Of a DNA stretch of 10,459 nucleotides, positions 1-7,600 are shown piece by piece. Numbering within the stretch: the stretch's first letter is position 1; each line of letters begins with the position of its first letter. Made by a program: the position numbers and the translations under genes. The notes beneath the pieces were generated by a model. It was not told where the DNA came from, did no database searches, and saw only the letters and a program-made list of their open reading frames with translations. Source of the DNA: CAYNYI01 sp964401455 (lineage in GTDB: Bacteria; Fibrobacterota; OXYB2-FULL-49-7; CAYNYI01); assembly GCA_964401455.1 (NCBI GenBank), contig CAYNYI010000099.1, forward strand, positions 1 to 10,459, in the 5' to 3' direction.

Positions 1-6
1 TAATAT

Positions 7-80
7 AAAAAAATTTAATTCTGTCCTCGAAATATATAACCTTTACACCAGGCACTTTTTACCCCGGCACAAAATTAAAT
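7..80 (-). terminator. Candidate intrinsic terminator (long loop) at the end of the copB-gpx operon
   Basis: On the minus strand, the arms at 80-69 and 24-13 (plus-strand text acaaaattaaat and atttaattctgt) form a 12-bp stem with one G-U wobble. It is followed directly by six further U residues from the A-run at 7-12. The position, 58 bases past the stop codon of the last operon gene, is right for a terminator. The stem is AT-rich and the loop is 44 nt, both atypical, so it could instead be an unrelated structure. Confidence 0.4.
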
Positions 81-137
81 ACACGACTCCGGTTTCTGCC
101 GTAAAGTTTTTCTTTTCATGTTTTCCCCTCAAAAGAA

Positions 138-1190
138 TCAGTATAGTAGAATTTTTTTTCCCACTCCGTCCGGTGTTCTAAAAGTAAGGCACGGACTTCC
201 GGCTTTACCGGTTTCAAGCAATACAGGCATTCCGTTAATATATTCATCTGAAATAGCTTCGATATCCCGGTTTATGAATTTGCCGGCCCGAAGGTCGGCA
301 ATGTGGTAAACTGTTTCGGCCCGGCCTTCAATTTTTAAAGGCATGCTTATAAATACCGCAAAACTGCTGTCCGGAGAAAAACTTATCGGTTGGAGAGTGT
401 ACCCTTTTTCGGCTTCTAGATGTTTTTTTACTCCGGAACTCAGAACCGCCTCAAGGTATGCTGAATCAGGATTTGAATGGATCTTCTTTACTTTGATTTC
501 TTTCTCGGCGGGGGAGACATATGCTTTTGAAAAAGAAATTTCGGATATACATACATCGCTGTATTCTGTTCCGGGAATTGTTTCAATAATTTGAATCTCT
601 GCCGCGATTCCTGAGTCGAATGCGGGAATGGAATAGTTTTTTCTGTATTGTTCGAGTGCATCCAGGAAAGGAATTCGGATTTCATCAAAAGATTTTAGTA
701 AAACCATGCTGAAATAATCCGCCGTGTCGGGTACTTTTTCAATTTGTTCGGAATTTAAAGGATATGATGCAAAAAGCGCGGAATTTTCAGACACATATCC
801 TTCAGGATTGAAAACAGCATACAGTTTAATTTTTATCCTGGAGGGTCTGGAATTTTTTTGATAAAGTCCCTGTGATTTTCCATATCCCGGAAAAATGTTA
901 ATGATATTAGTGTTTGTGTCTGGAAGTTTTACCATTATTGAGGGAGTATCCGAATAATCGGAACCCGAGCAAACCCAGCAGGTCTTAATATCAGAATCAA
1001 AAATATTTTCCGGCGGATAGGACGGGTTTAACGCTTTTCCCGTATGATAAAATGTGTTCCCCGGACCTTCCAAAAATGAAAGTTCCTCTGCTTGAAGTGA
1101 AATTGTTAACAAGCAGAGAAAACACAAGGAAAAAATAGTAGTAAGCCCTTTCAAAAAGGAACTTTTATTTAAGTTTGCGGAGCGCGTCAT
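138..1190 (-). CDS. Exported protein with discoidin-like (NADase-type glycan-binding) domain
   Basis: Numbered from the ATG at 1190 (350 aa), residues 1-34 form a signal peptide: a basic n-region, a hydrophobic core and a plausible cleavage after LQA, with no lipobox. Residues about 43-222 resemble the NADase-type glycan-binding domain, a discoidin-like fold. The characteristic elements are PPENIFDSDIKTCWV near residue 59, FPGYGKSQGLYQKNSRPSRI near 100 and the closing strand VCISEISF near 213. Such domains are thought to bind glycans; no NADase catalytic region is present. The remaining C-terminal part contains SFSPDSSFAVF, a strand pattern seen in PD40/WD40-like repeats, and is otherwise unassigned. 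An in-frame ATG at 1214 exists, but the one at 1190 has AGGA five bases upstream and gives a more normal n-region. The gene overlaps the end of the upstream lipoprotein gene by 26 bp (50 bp with the earlier start), suggesting translational coupling. Function unknown; probably periplasmic or surface-associated. Confidence 0.8.
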   Translation of the reverse strand: MTRSANLNKSSFLKGLTTIFSLCFLCLLTISLQAEELSFLEGPGNTFYHTGKALNPSYPPENIFDSDIKTCWVCSGSDYSDTPSIMVKLPDTNTNIINIFPGYGKSQGLYQKNSRPSRIKIKLYAVFNPEGYVSENSALFASYPLNSEQIEKVPDTADYFSMVLLKSFDEIRIPFLDALEQYRKNYSIPAFDSGIAAEIQIIETIPGTEYSDVCISEISFSKAYVSPAEKEIKVKKIHSNPDSAYLEAVLSSGVKKHLEAEKGYTLQPISFSPDSSFAVFISMPLKIEGRAETVYHIADLRAGKFINRDIEAISDEYINGMPVLLETGKAGSPCLTFRTPDGVGKKILLY

Positions 1191-1953
1191 AAAGGTCCTG
1201 CGAGCGGATTTCATACTCTGTTTTTTCTAATCCTGCCAAATTTTTTTTATGGGTATACATTTTATCGAGAAGCAGTATGATTTCATCTTTTCCCAGTTTC
1301 GAAATGATCTGCTGTACAACGGCCTTCCTTGTGACAGGTGAGCCGTTTTTAAGATAGATAGTTTCTTCAATGTAGGAATCGTCCGGTTTAGGAAACAGTT
1401 CGCGTACATGGATTCCTATTTGCGCAAGCTTAAAATCGGGACAGAGTTTTTTTATTTCAGTAATACCGGTTTCAGAAGATCTTTTATAAATCCCTTTGAA
1501 GAGCCGGGCAGGCATTATGTTTGTTTTGCCGGTATTGAGATTATGTGAGTAAATCCGGGAGTAAGCCGTATCTCCTCCAACGGGTGAAACCGAACAGCAT
1601 AATGTTGAATCGGTATAAGCGATTTTTACAGACCAGCTTGACCGGTAGCTTCCTATTTCTGAAACCAGACTGTCGAATTCCATAATATTTTCAAGAGAAC
1701 ATGTTTCTAGATCCAATATGAACAATCCGACCTTCTGCATCAGGTATTCCGGTAATCCTCCGTCCGGAAATCTTGATATCCCTTTGGCGGGAAGGTAAGC
1801 CCTACGTGAAATCACAAGGGCCGCACTATTATGCGAGGGTGATAATACGGGGCTGTGGTGTATGCCGTAGTCGGTATAAAGGTATTCTGAATGACAAGAC
1901 AGAATCAGAAGCGGGAATAATATTACCGCAAATATATTAGTCTTGTTTTTCAA
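1165..1953 (-). CDS. Putative lipoprotein of unknown function
   Basis: This 262-residue protein begins with a short basic stretch and a hydrophobic segment ending in the lipobox ILSC, so Cys20 is the likely lipidated residue. The mature part opens with a Tyr-rich stretch and then has SPVLSPSHNSAALVIS near residues 35-50, followed by GLFILDLETCSLENI near 77-91. These resemble the strands of PD40/WD40-like propeller repeats, though too few are visible to name a domain. The C-terminal 60 residues are probably alpha-helical. The start codon is TTG, supported by AGAGG about six bases upstream, and it lies inside the end of the glutathione peroxidase gene (17-bp overlap). It is cotranscribed with, and probably translationally coupled to, both neighbours. 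I do not recognise a family. The shared SPD-like strand pattern in the downstream protein hints that the two may be related or act together. Confidence 0.78.
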   Translation of the reverse strand: MKNKTNIFAVILFPLLILSCHSEYLYTDYGIHHSPVLSPSHNSAALVISRRAYLPAKGISRFPDGGLPEYLMQKVGLFILDLETCSLENIMEFDSLVSEIGSYRSSWSVKIAYTDSTLCCSVSPVGGDTAYSRIYSHNLNTGKTNIMPARLFKGIYKRSSETGITEIKKLCPDFKLAQIGIHVRELFPKPDDSYIEETIYLKNGSPVTRKAVVQQIISKLGKDEIILLLDKMYTHKKNLAGLEKTEYEIRSQDLYDALRKLK

Positions 1954-2512
1954 GGAATGCCTCTATTTGTCCGGAAAGGTCCTCTGGCTTCTTTGATGGC
2001 GCGAACCTGATTATTTCCGAAGCGTTCCTGTTTATAAGAAATTTTGTGAAGTTCCATTTTATGGCTTCGGAGCCTGCTATTCCGGGGGCTGATTTTTTAA
2101 GAATTTTGTATAAGGGGTGGGTCTTATCGCCGTTTACTTTGATTTTTGAAAAGATCCTGAAAGTAACTCCGTAATTTTTTTGACAGAAGGCGCCTATGGC
2201 CGCACCTTCGAGAGGCTCCTGGCCCGCGAATTGGTTACAGGGAAAGCCCAGGACCTCAAAGCCTTTTTCTTTATATTTTTGATAAATTTTTTCAAGGCCT
2301 TCCAGCTGGGGCGTAAAACCGCATTCGGACGCCGTATTTACGATGAGAAGAACGTTTTCCCTCGAATTTTCGAGTGTTACGGTATCTCCGCTTAAATCCA
2401 CAAGCGGAATGGAATAAATTTCCTGCAATTCGGTCATAGGTTCTCCATTTCCGCTGCCTGAAACCTGAATGGTGATTATTAACAGCGTTGTGATTAAGAT
2501 TATCTTTTCCAA
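1937..2512 (-). CDS. Glutathione peroxidase family (Cys-type, probably thioredoxin-dependent)
   Basis: The product reduces hydrogen peroxide or organic hydroperoxides using thiol reductant. The family signatures are all present: NTASECG with peroxidatic Cys64, GFPCNQFAGQEP with Gln98, and KWNFTKF with Trp153 and Asn154, together the catalytic tetrad. Cys110 (AFCQKNYGVTF) sits 46 residues after Cys64, the spacing of the resolving cysteine in yeast Gpx3-like enzymes, which favours thioredoxin rather than glutathione as reductant. The active residue is Cys, not selenocysteine. The TTG start at 2512 has a strong Shine-Dalgarno (GGAAGAGGGGG) and adds a hydrophobic 20-residue leader that could be a signal peptide. 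An internal ATG at 2437 (Met26) also has GGAG five bases upstream and would give a 166-residue cytoplasmic enzyme of usual family length. It lies 41 bp downstream of the copB-like gene and overlaps the following lipoprotein gene, so it is probably in one operon with both. Confidence 0.95.
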   Translation of the reverse strand: MEKIILITTLLIITIQVSGSGNGEPMTELQEIYSIPLVDLSGDTVTLENSRENVLLIVNTASECGFTPQLEGLEKIYQKYKEKGFEVLGFPCNQFAGQEPLEGAAIGAFCQKNYGVTFRIFSKIKVNGDKTHPLYKILKKSAPGIAGSEAIKWNFTKFLINRNASEIIRFAPSKKPEDLSGQIEAFLEKQD

Positions 2513-2553
2513 AGCGAATCCCCCTCTTCCTAAGAAATAATTAATTACGCCTA

Positions 2554-4548
2554 TTAAGCGGCGGCTTTTTCTTTTTTCAATAAAGTCGCATTTAATGCAA
2601 CAATAATTGTACTCAAAGACATTAATACCGCTCCGAATGCCGGCGAAAGCAAAATCCCCTTGTTGTATAAAACTCCCGCAGCCAGTGGTATCGCGATAAT
2701 ATTATAACCCGAAGCCCAGAAAAGGTTTTGAAGGATTTTTTTGTAGACAGCTTTACCGAAGATTATTGTACGAGAGACTCCGACCGGATTGCTGTCCACC
2801 AGAATTATGTCGGCTGTCTCGGCGGCAATGTCTGTTCCTGAACCTATCGCAATTCCGATATCAGCCTGGGCGAGTGCCGGAGCATCGTTAATACCGTCAC
2901 CTGTCATGGCAACATATTCTCCTTTGTTCTGAAAGTCTTTTATGATTTGGAGTTTGTCCTCCGGTAAAACTTGAGCTGAAAACCCGTCCAGTCCGAGTTC
3001 CCCGGACACCGCTTCGGCTGCTTTATGGTTATCACCCGTAATCATCCGGCATTTTATGCCTGAATTGCGGAGTTCCTTTATTGCTTTGAAAGATTCCGGT
3101 TTAATATTGTCTGAAAGGGTTATTATTCCTGCCGGTTTCTTGTTTATAACAACATAGACGACAGTTTCCGACTTTTTATCAAAATCGCCGGGAATTTCTA
3201 TGTCATTTTTTTCAAGGTATTTTCTGCTCACTGCCATTATATCTTTATCTTCAACCTTCCCTTTTATCCCTTCTCCTTTCATTATTACAGCATTGTTTAC
3301 TGTGATTTTATCAGTTTCTAATTTATCTGACTCCCGGACTATTGCTGACGCGATGGAATGTTCTGAATGTTTTTCGAGTGAAGCGGCGATTTGTAAAAGG
3401 TCATTATCGGAATAATCGTCATTGAGAGATTTAATTGATGATACTTTAAACTTACCTTCGGTAAGGGTCCCTGTTTTGTCAAACATGACCATGGATATTT
3501 TTCGCGCGTTTTCAAAAGCAGTAGGGTTTCTTGTTAGTATCCCGCTTTGTGCGGTGATGGTCGTGGAGAAAGCACTTACAAGCGGGACAGCCAGACCCAG
3601 AGCATGAGGGCAGGTTATTACCATCACGGTTGCCATTCTCTCAATGGCGAAAGAAAGTTCTGCTCCTGAAATAAGCCATGCTGCAACGGTTACCGTTCCC
3701 GCGGTTATTGCCGTAAGAGTAAGCCAGGCAGCGGCTTTATCCGCGAATTTTTGTGTTTTTGATTTTGCTTCAAGGGTCTTGTCTACAAGATTAATTACTT
3801 TGTTAAGATAGGAATTTTCCTGCTCCTCGGTTACTTCTGCTTCAATAATGGAATCGCCGTTAACAGAGCCTCCGGTGATACTGTCGTCTCTATTTTTCCC
3901 GGCCGGTTTTGTCTCTCCGGTCAACATGGATTCGTCAACAAAACCGCCTTTATTTATTACCCTGGCGTCCGCGGGAATTTTTTCACCGGCTTTAATTCTC
4001 AGCCGGTCTCCTTTTTTAATATCGGAAACCGGGATGTCTTCTGTTTCATTTCCCGATATTCTATGGGCGGTATCCGGCAGAAGTGCCGCGAGTTTTTTTG
4101 TTGCTTTGGATGCTCTCATAACGGACTTCATCTCTATCCAGTGCCCCAGAAGCATTATGTCTATAAGGGTCGCGAGTTCCCAGAAAAAGTATTTACCGTC
4201 CAGTCCAAAAACGACTGCGGTGCTGTATATATATGAAACGCAAAGCGCCAAAGCTATGAGGGTCATCATCGCTGGTTGACGTTCGCGGAGTTCTTTCAGC
4301 ATTCCTTTTAGAAAAGGCAGTCCGCCGTATAAGAAAATGAAAGAAGACAGGGTAAAGAGTATCCAGGTTTTACCCGGGATATCTGTTTGCAGCCCGACTA
4401 AATCGCCGAAAACAGGGGACAGGGCGAGTATCGGCAATGTGACTATCGCCGAAACTATAAATTTTTTCCGGAAGTTTTTCACCATATGTTCGTGATGATT
4501 AGATGGGGCATGAGTTCCGTTTTCCTTCGGGTTTGAAGAATGATCCAT
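2554..4548 (-). CDS. copB: CopB-type P1B-3 copper/silver-exporting P-type ATPase
   Basis: This inner-membrane pump uses ATP to export copper (probably also silver) from the cytoplasm. The 664-residue protein has a His-rich N-terminal tail (His 3, 13, 18, 19, 21) in place of a heavy-metal-associated CXXC domain. Four membrane helices lie between about 30 and 140, followed by the actuator motif TGE (210-212), helices 5 and 6 with CPH (313-315), DKTGTLT (357-363, Asp357 phosphorylated), MITGDN (502-507), TGDGINDAP (549-557), and two final helices. CPH in helix 6, GYN in helix 7 and MSLST (643-647) in helix 8 together are diagnostic of the P1B-3/CopB subgroup. The usual HP dipeptide of the nucleotide-binding domain reads His397-Ser398. 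The ATG at 4548 has AAGGAG seven bases upstream. It is the first gene of a probable four-gene operon. Metal specificity is inferred from family motifs; assignment to CopB type is firm. Confidence 0.95.
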   Translation of the reverse strand: MDHSSNPKENGTHAPSNHHEHMVKNFRKKFIVSAIVTLPILALSPVFGDLVGLQTDIPGKTWILFTLSSFIFLYGGLPFLKGMLKELRERQPAMMTLIALALCVSYIYSTAVVFGLDGKYFFWELATLIDIMLLGHWIEMKSVMRASKATKKLAALLPDTAHRISGNETEDIPVSDIKKGDRLRIKAGEKIPADARVINKGGFVDESMLTGETKPAGKNRDDSITGGSVNGDSIIEAEVTEEQENSYLNKVINLVDKTLEAKSKTQKFADKAAAWLTLTAITAGTVTVAAWLISGAELSFAIERMATVMVITCPHALGLAVPLVSAFSTTITAQSGILTRNPTAFENARKISMVMFDKTGTLTEGKFKVSSIKSLNDDYSDNDLLQIAASLEKHSEHSIASAIVRESDKLETDKITVNNAVIMKGEGIKGKVEDKDIMAVSRKYLEKNDIEIPGDFDKKSETVVYVVINKKPAGIITLSDNIKPESFKAIKELRNSGIKCRMITGDNHKAAEAVSGELGLDGFSAQVLPEDKLQIIKDFQNKGEYVAMTGDGINDAPALAQADIGIAIGSGTDIAAETADIILVDSNPVGVSRTIIFGKAVYKKILQNLFWASGYNIIAIPLAAGVLYNKGILLSPAFGAVLMSLSTIIVALNATLLKKEKAAA

Positions 4549-4582
4549 TGGTACTCCTTATACGTTGTTTTCTTTTTCCGTT

Positions 4583-4607
4583 ATATGGAAATAATACAAT
4601 ATGGAAA
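4583..4607. repeat. Paired 9-bp direct repeats around the copB -10 box (possible operator)
   Basis: The sequence atatggaaa occurs at 4583-4591 and again at 4599-4607, a 16-bp period, with the predicted -10 hexamer lying between them. This placement would suit repression or activation by a metal- or stress-responsive regulator, but no regulator gene is in the window and the repeats are direct rather than palindromic, unlike known CsoR or CopY sites. Confidence 0.35.
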
Positions 4608-4619
4608 GGACGGGATCAA
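4591..4619 (-). promoter_or_regulatory. Predicted sigma70-like promoter of the copB operon
   Basis: Read on the minus strand, TTGATC (4619-4614) and TATTAT (4596-4591) are separated by exactly 17 bases. Transcription would begin near 4584, giving a leader of about 36 bases before the ATG at 4548. It lies just downstream of the neighbouring gene's terminator, as expected for an independent transcription unit. Confidence 0.65.
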
Positions 4620-4628
4620 ATTTAATAA

Positions 4629-4663
4629 AAAAGCCCCGGCTCAGAATGAGAGCCGGGGCTTTT
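4629..4663 (-). terminator. Strong intrinsic terminator of the large lipoprotein gene
   Basis: A perfect 14-bp hairpin: arms AAAAGCCCCGGCTC (4629-4642) and its exact complement (4650-4663) around a 7-base loop. On the minus strand it is followed by TTTTTTATTAAATTT (overlapping the arm end), and it begins 23 bases after the stop codon at 4686. On the plus strand only four T residues follow, so termination in that direction would be weaker. It insulates copB from read-through. Confidence 0.93.
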
Positions 4664-4685
4664 ATGAAATAAAACCAGTTTCTGA

Positions 4686-7600
4686 TTATTCTACAGAAAT
4701 ATCATCTAAATACAGATAATACTGGTCAACCGACACGCACTGCCATGCGAGAAAGACGGTCTGGCCCGCGTAAGAAGAAAGATCAAGGGAGTATCTTGTC
4801 CATGCGTATGGTGTTTCGGTTACCTGAAGCAGTGTCTCTGAAAAATCCGCTGTATCTGTGCGGGAAGCAGTTGAGAGACGGACATTAAAATCCTCAAGAA
4901 AAGAAGTGCTGTGTGATTTCGCGTAAAAGACAAGAGAATCTCCCGATTGAACATTTATTTCATCTGATATCAGCCAGTCGTCGTTTCCTGCGGCATTCCA
5001 TCGTACACGTATGCTGTTTGATCCGCTGTATGATTCTGTTGCGTCAATTTCCCATGTATTTCCGTCTCCGTCGTTATCAAGAGTATTCCATTCGGAAACA
5101 TCTCCTTCAAAATCTTCGCTGAAACCTTCCGAAGGCGTTCCGTATTTTTCGGCCCATATTGTGTAAGTGCCTACGGAATAATCGTAAAAGCCCTGAATCA
5201 AAGCGTAAAATGTCCCGTTTCCGGAAAACCGCATTCCCACAAAAGCGGTGTCTCCGGGTTCGTAAACCGAGTTTTTCACAAATGCCGCTGAAGTTGTATC
5301 GTTGTCAAGCCTCAGACGGAGGTTAGTAGAATGCATAAAAACAGTAATCGAGTCGCCGTCTTCGTAGTTGAATTTATAGTAATATTCTTTTCCCTCCTCA
5401 AAATACATCTCCAGTACTGTGCCGTCGGTTGGAAGGAAGGTGGCCGTATCCGGAGTTTCCGGAGTTTTTACATATACTGAGAAATCAAGCGTATCGTAGC
5501 CGCCGTTTCCGTCATCGGCCTGGATGGAAAATCCGAATTCCTCTTCGGTATGCTCCGGACCCGGTGTCCAGGTAATTATCGAGTCAGTAAGAGTATAGCT
5601 TGTCCCGTCAGGGTTTGTAAGTTTGGAAAAGGTTACCGGGTCACCGTCCGGATCTGTAGCGCGAACAGTGTCTCTGTATTCTTTGCCTGCTTCGGCGGTG
5701 TCGAGCATGTCGGCAGCGGTGACAGTAAATTCCGGGGGCAAATTATCGCCGCCGCCCGAACCGTTAAGCAGCTCATATTCTATCCAGAAATATTTATCTC
5801 CCACAACAGTTCCCATCACTTCTACTATTATGTACCCGTTCTCCTCGGCCGTAAGGGTATCGCGCCTTATGCCGGATGGTGTTGTAAAATCGCTGTTAAA
5901 AGTAATATTGTCTATAAGATTGTTGAAATTATCTCCTTCGTGGTATTCTACGCCAAGATTTTCTACCGTTGTGTATAGTTCTATCTGGTCGCCGGCAGAG
6001 ACTTCAATAGCGTAATAATAGGAACGGTATTTTGGTATTGTTCCGCTGATTTCCCCGGAAGCAGAGTCGCTTGTGGAGACTGTATCGGGGAGGAAACGGC
6101 TTCCCGGCTGTTGGATGTCGCCGGATTTCTCTATGTAGAATCTGGACTCTATATCCGAGATTCCTGTATTATACACCAGAAACAGGTATTCTCCCTCAGA
6201 GTCTGTCTCGAAACGGCCTCCGAGATTACGGCAGTAGGTCACAGTATCTCCGCCGGGGGTTACGAGCCGATATGAGGGCGCCGTTGAACTTGTGTTGTAT
6301 ATCTTGATATAATCGTCAGCTTCAATAACAGATTTAAGATAAATGGTGTCCCCTGCCGGAATCGTGAGTACCTCCGAAGTGTCTTCGGCGTTATAAAGAA
6401 GCTCATATGCGGTTGAGGGTGAAGAAGCGGTGTCGCCGGAAACAGGGTCGCCGCCGCCGTTTTCGAGTTCTCCGTTGACCGCATAGGCAAAGGTTATGTA
6501 GTTCTCTATTGTATCTTCATAGGCATTTTCGCCTTTTATCCGGATATAAATGTCTCCGGTATAGTCGATGTTATATGTATTGGTGTCGGTTGCGGAAAGA
6601 TCAAAATATCTGTCTAAATGAATACTGTCGCCGGGATTTTTATAAAAGAAAACTTCCATGCTTCCATCGTTATAGGTAGAGCTTGAGCATGCGAAAGTAA
6701 TACTGTCTCCTGAATTAACCGACATTTTATAGTAAACAGAATGATAACGGTTATTACCGCGGTTTACCAGAGTATTCATAACAGTGTCTTCTATAACCGC
6801 GGATGCTTCTGTAAGTTCTGCAGCGAGTTCTGCAGCACTGTTTCCGATAAGTGTATCAAGGTCGGTTATACTAAGGGTTACTCCGGAAGCTGCGCCTGTA
6901 ATTTTTACTGTATAATAACCTTCATCCGTTATTTCGATATATTGGCCCCTGCTTCCTGACGAAATGTTGTTGGCATCTCTCATCATAGATCCGGAACTAT
7001 TGTATACGTACATGTCCGGTCCGGTACCCATTTGATAATAGGTGTCGAAATTAACAAACCTGTTTGAAGGAATAAATGTTTTTATATAATAACTCGAAGA
7101 TTCTTCCCAGGTAAGGTTTGTTGATATGTTAAGTTCAGGAAATTCCGCTATATACGGGTCTGATTCCGTTCCGCTTCCGGTTCCTGGTTCCAGGTCTCCT
7201 CCGCTGTTTCCACCGCTAATAGTATCCACCCGTATTTCAAAAGTACCCGGCTGCATGGTTCCCTGCTGGACTTCTACGCGGAAGAACACCGTATCTTCCG
7301 ATGTTTTGAAAGTATAGCTGCTGTCCGAAGCGTCCGGAGTAAGGATGCTTATATAGCCCTCTCCCGGCTCATAGCCGCTTCCAAGATACAGCCCTTCAAG
7401 TGCTGTTGCTATCCATACATTTATCTGCGCGGTTTCAGAGCTGTTATCCTCGTCATAAGCGGTGATGGTCATGGAATCGGAATGGGCCGGTATGAAAAAT
7501 ATGGAGTCGCCGTCAACTTTCAGTTCTCCCGAAGAATTAACTCCGAATTCGAGTTCGGAATACGGAGAGTCTGTGTCTCCGCCTGAGTTATTGTCGTCCT

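Noticed and set aside
75..119. Tiny minus-strand ORF of 14 codons with GAGGGG upstream, after the discoidin-domain gene
   Set aside because: It has an apparent Shine-Dalgarno, but 14 codons with no homology clue and part of its sequence in a putative terminator stem is too little to call a gene.
138..1190. NAD-cleaving (NADase) toxin
   Set aside because: Only the discoidin-like glycan-binding domain is similar; no NADase catalytic domain is present, so the domain name should not be read as an activity.
1937..2512. Selenoprotein glutathione peroxidase
   Set aside because: The peroxidatic position is an ordinary Cys codon in ASECG; there is no in-frame TGA.
2513..2553. Terminator or separate promoter between copB and the peroxidase gene
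   Set aside because: Only 41 bases, with no hairpin plus T-run and no recognisable -35/-10 pair.
3848..4279. Open plus-strand frame opposite the ATPase gene (143 codons)
   Set aside because: It lies entirely antisense to clearly conserved ATPase motifs, and its translation shows no recognisable domain or supported start.
4629..4663. Bidirectional terminator or riboswitch
   Set aside because: Only four T residues follow on the plus strand and no plus-strand gene ends nearby; the simple perfect hairpin is fully explained as the terminator of the minus-strand gene.
5550..6015. Two plus-strand frames opposite the large lipoprotein gene
   Set aside because: Antisense shadows of a gene with a coherent signal peptide and repeated modules; the two frames overlap each other and show no domain.
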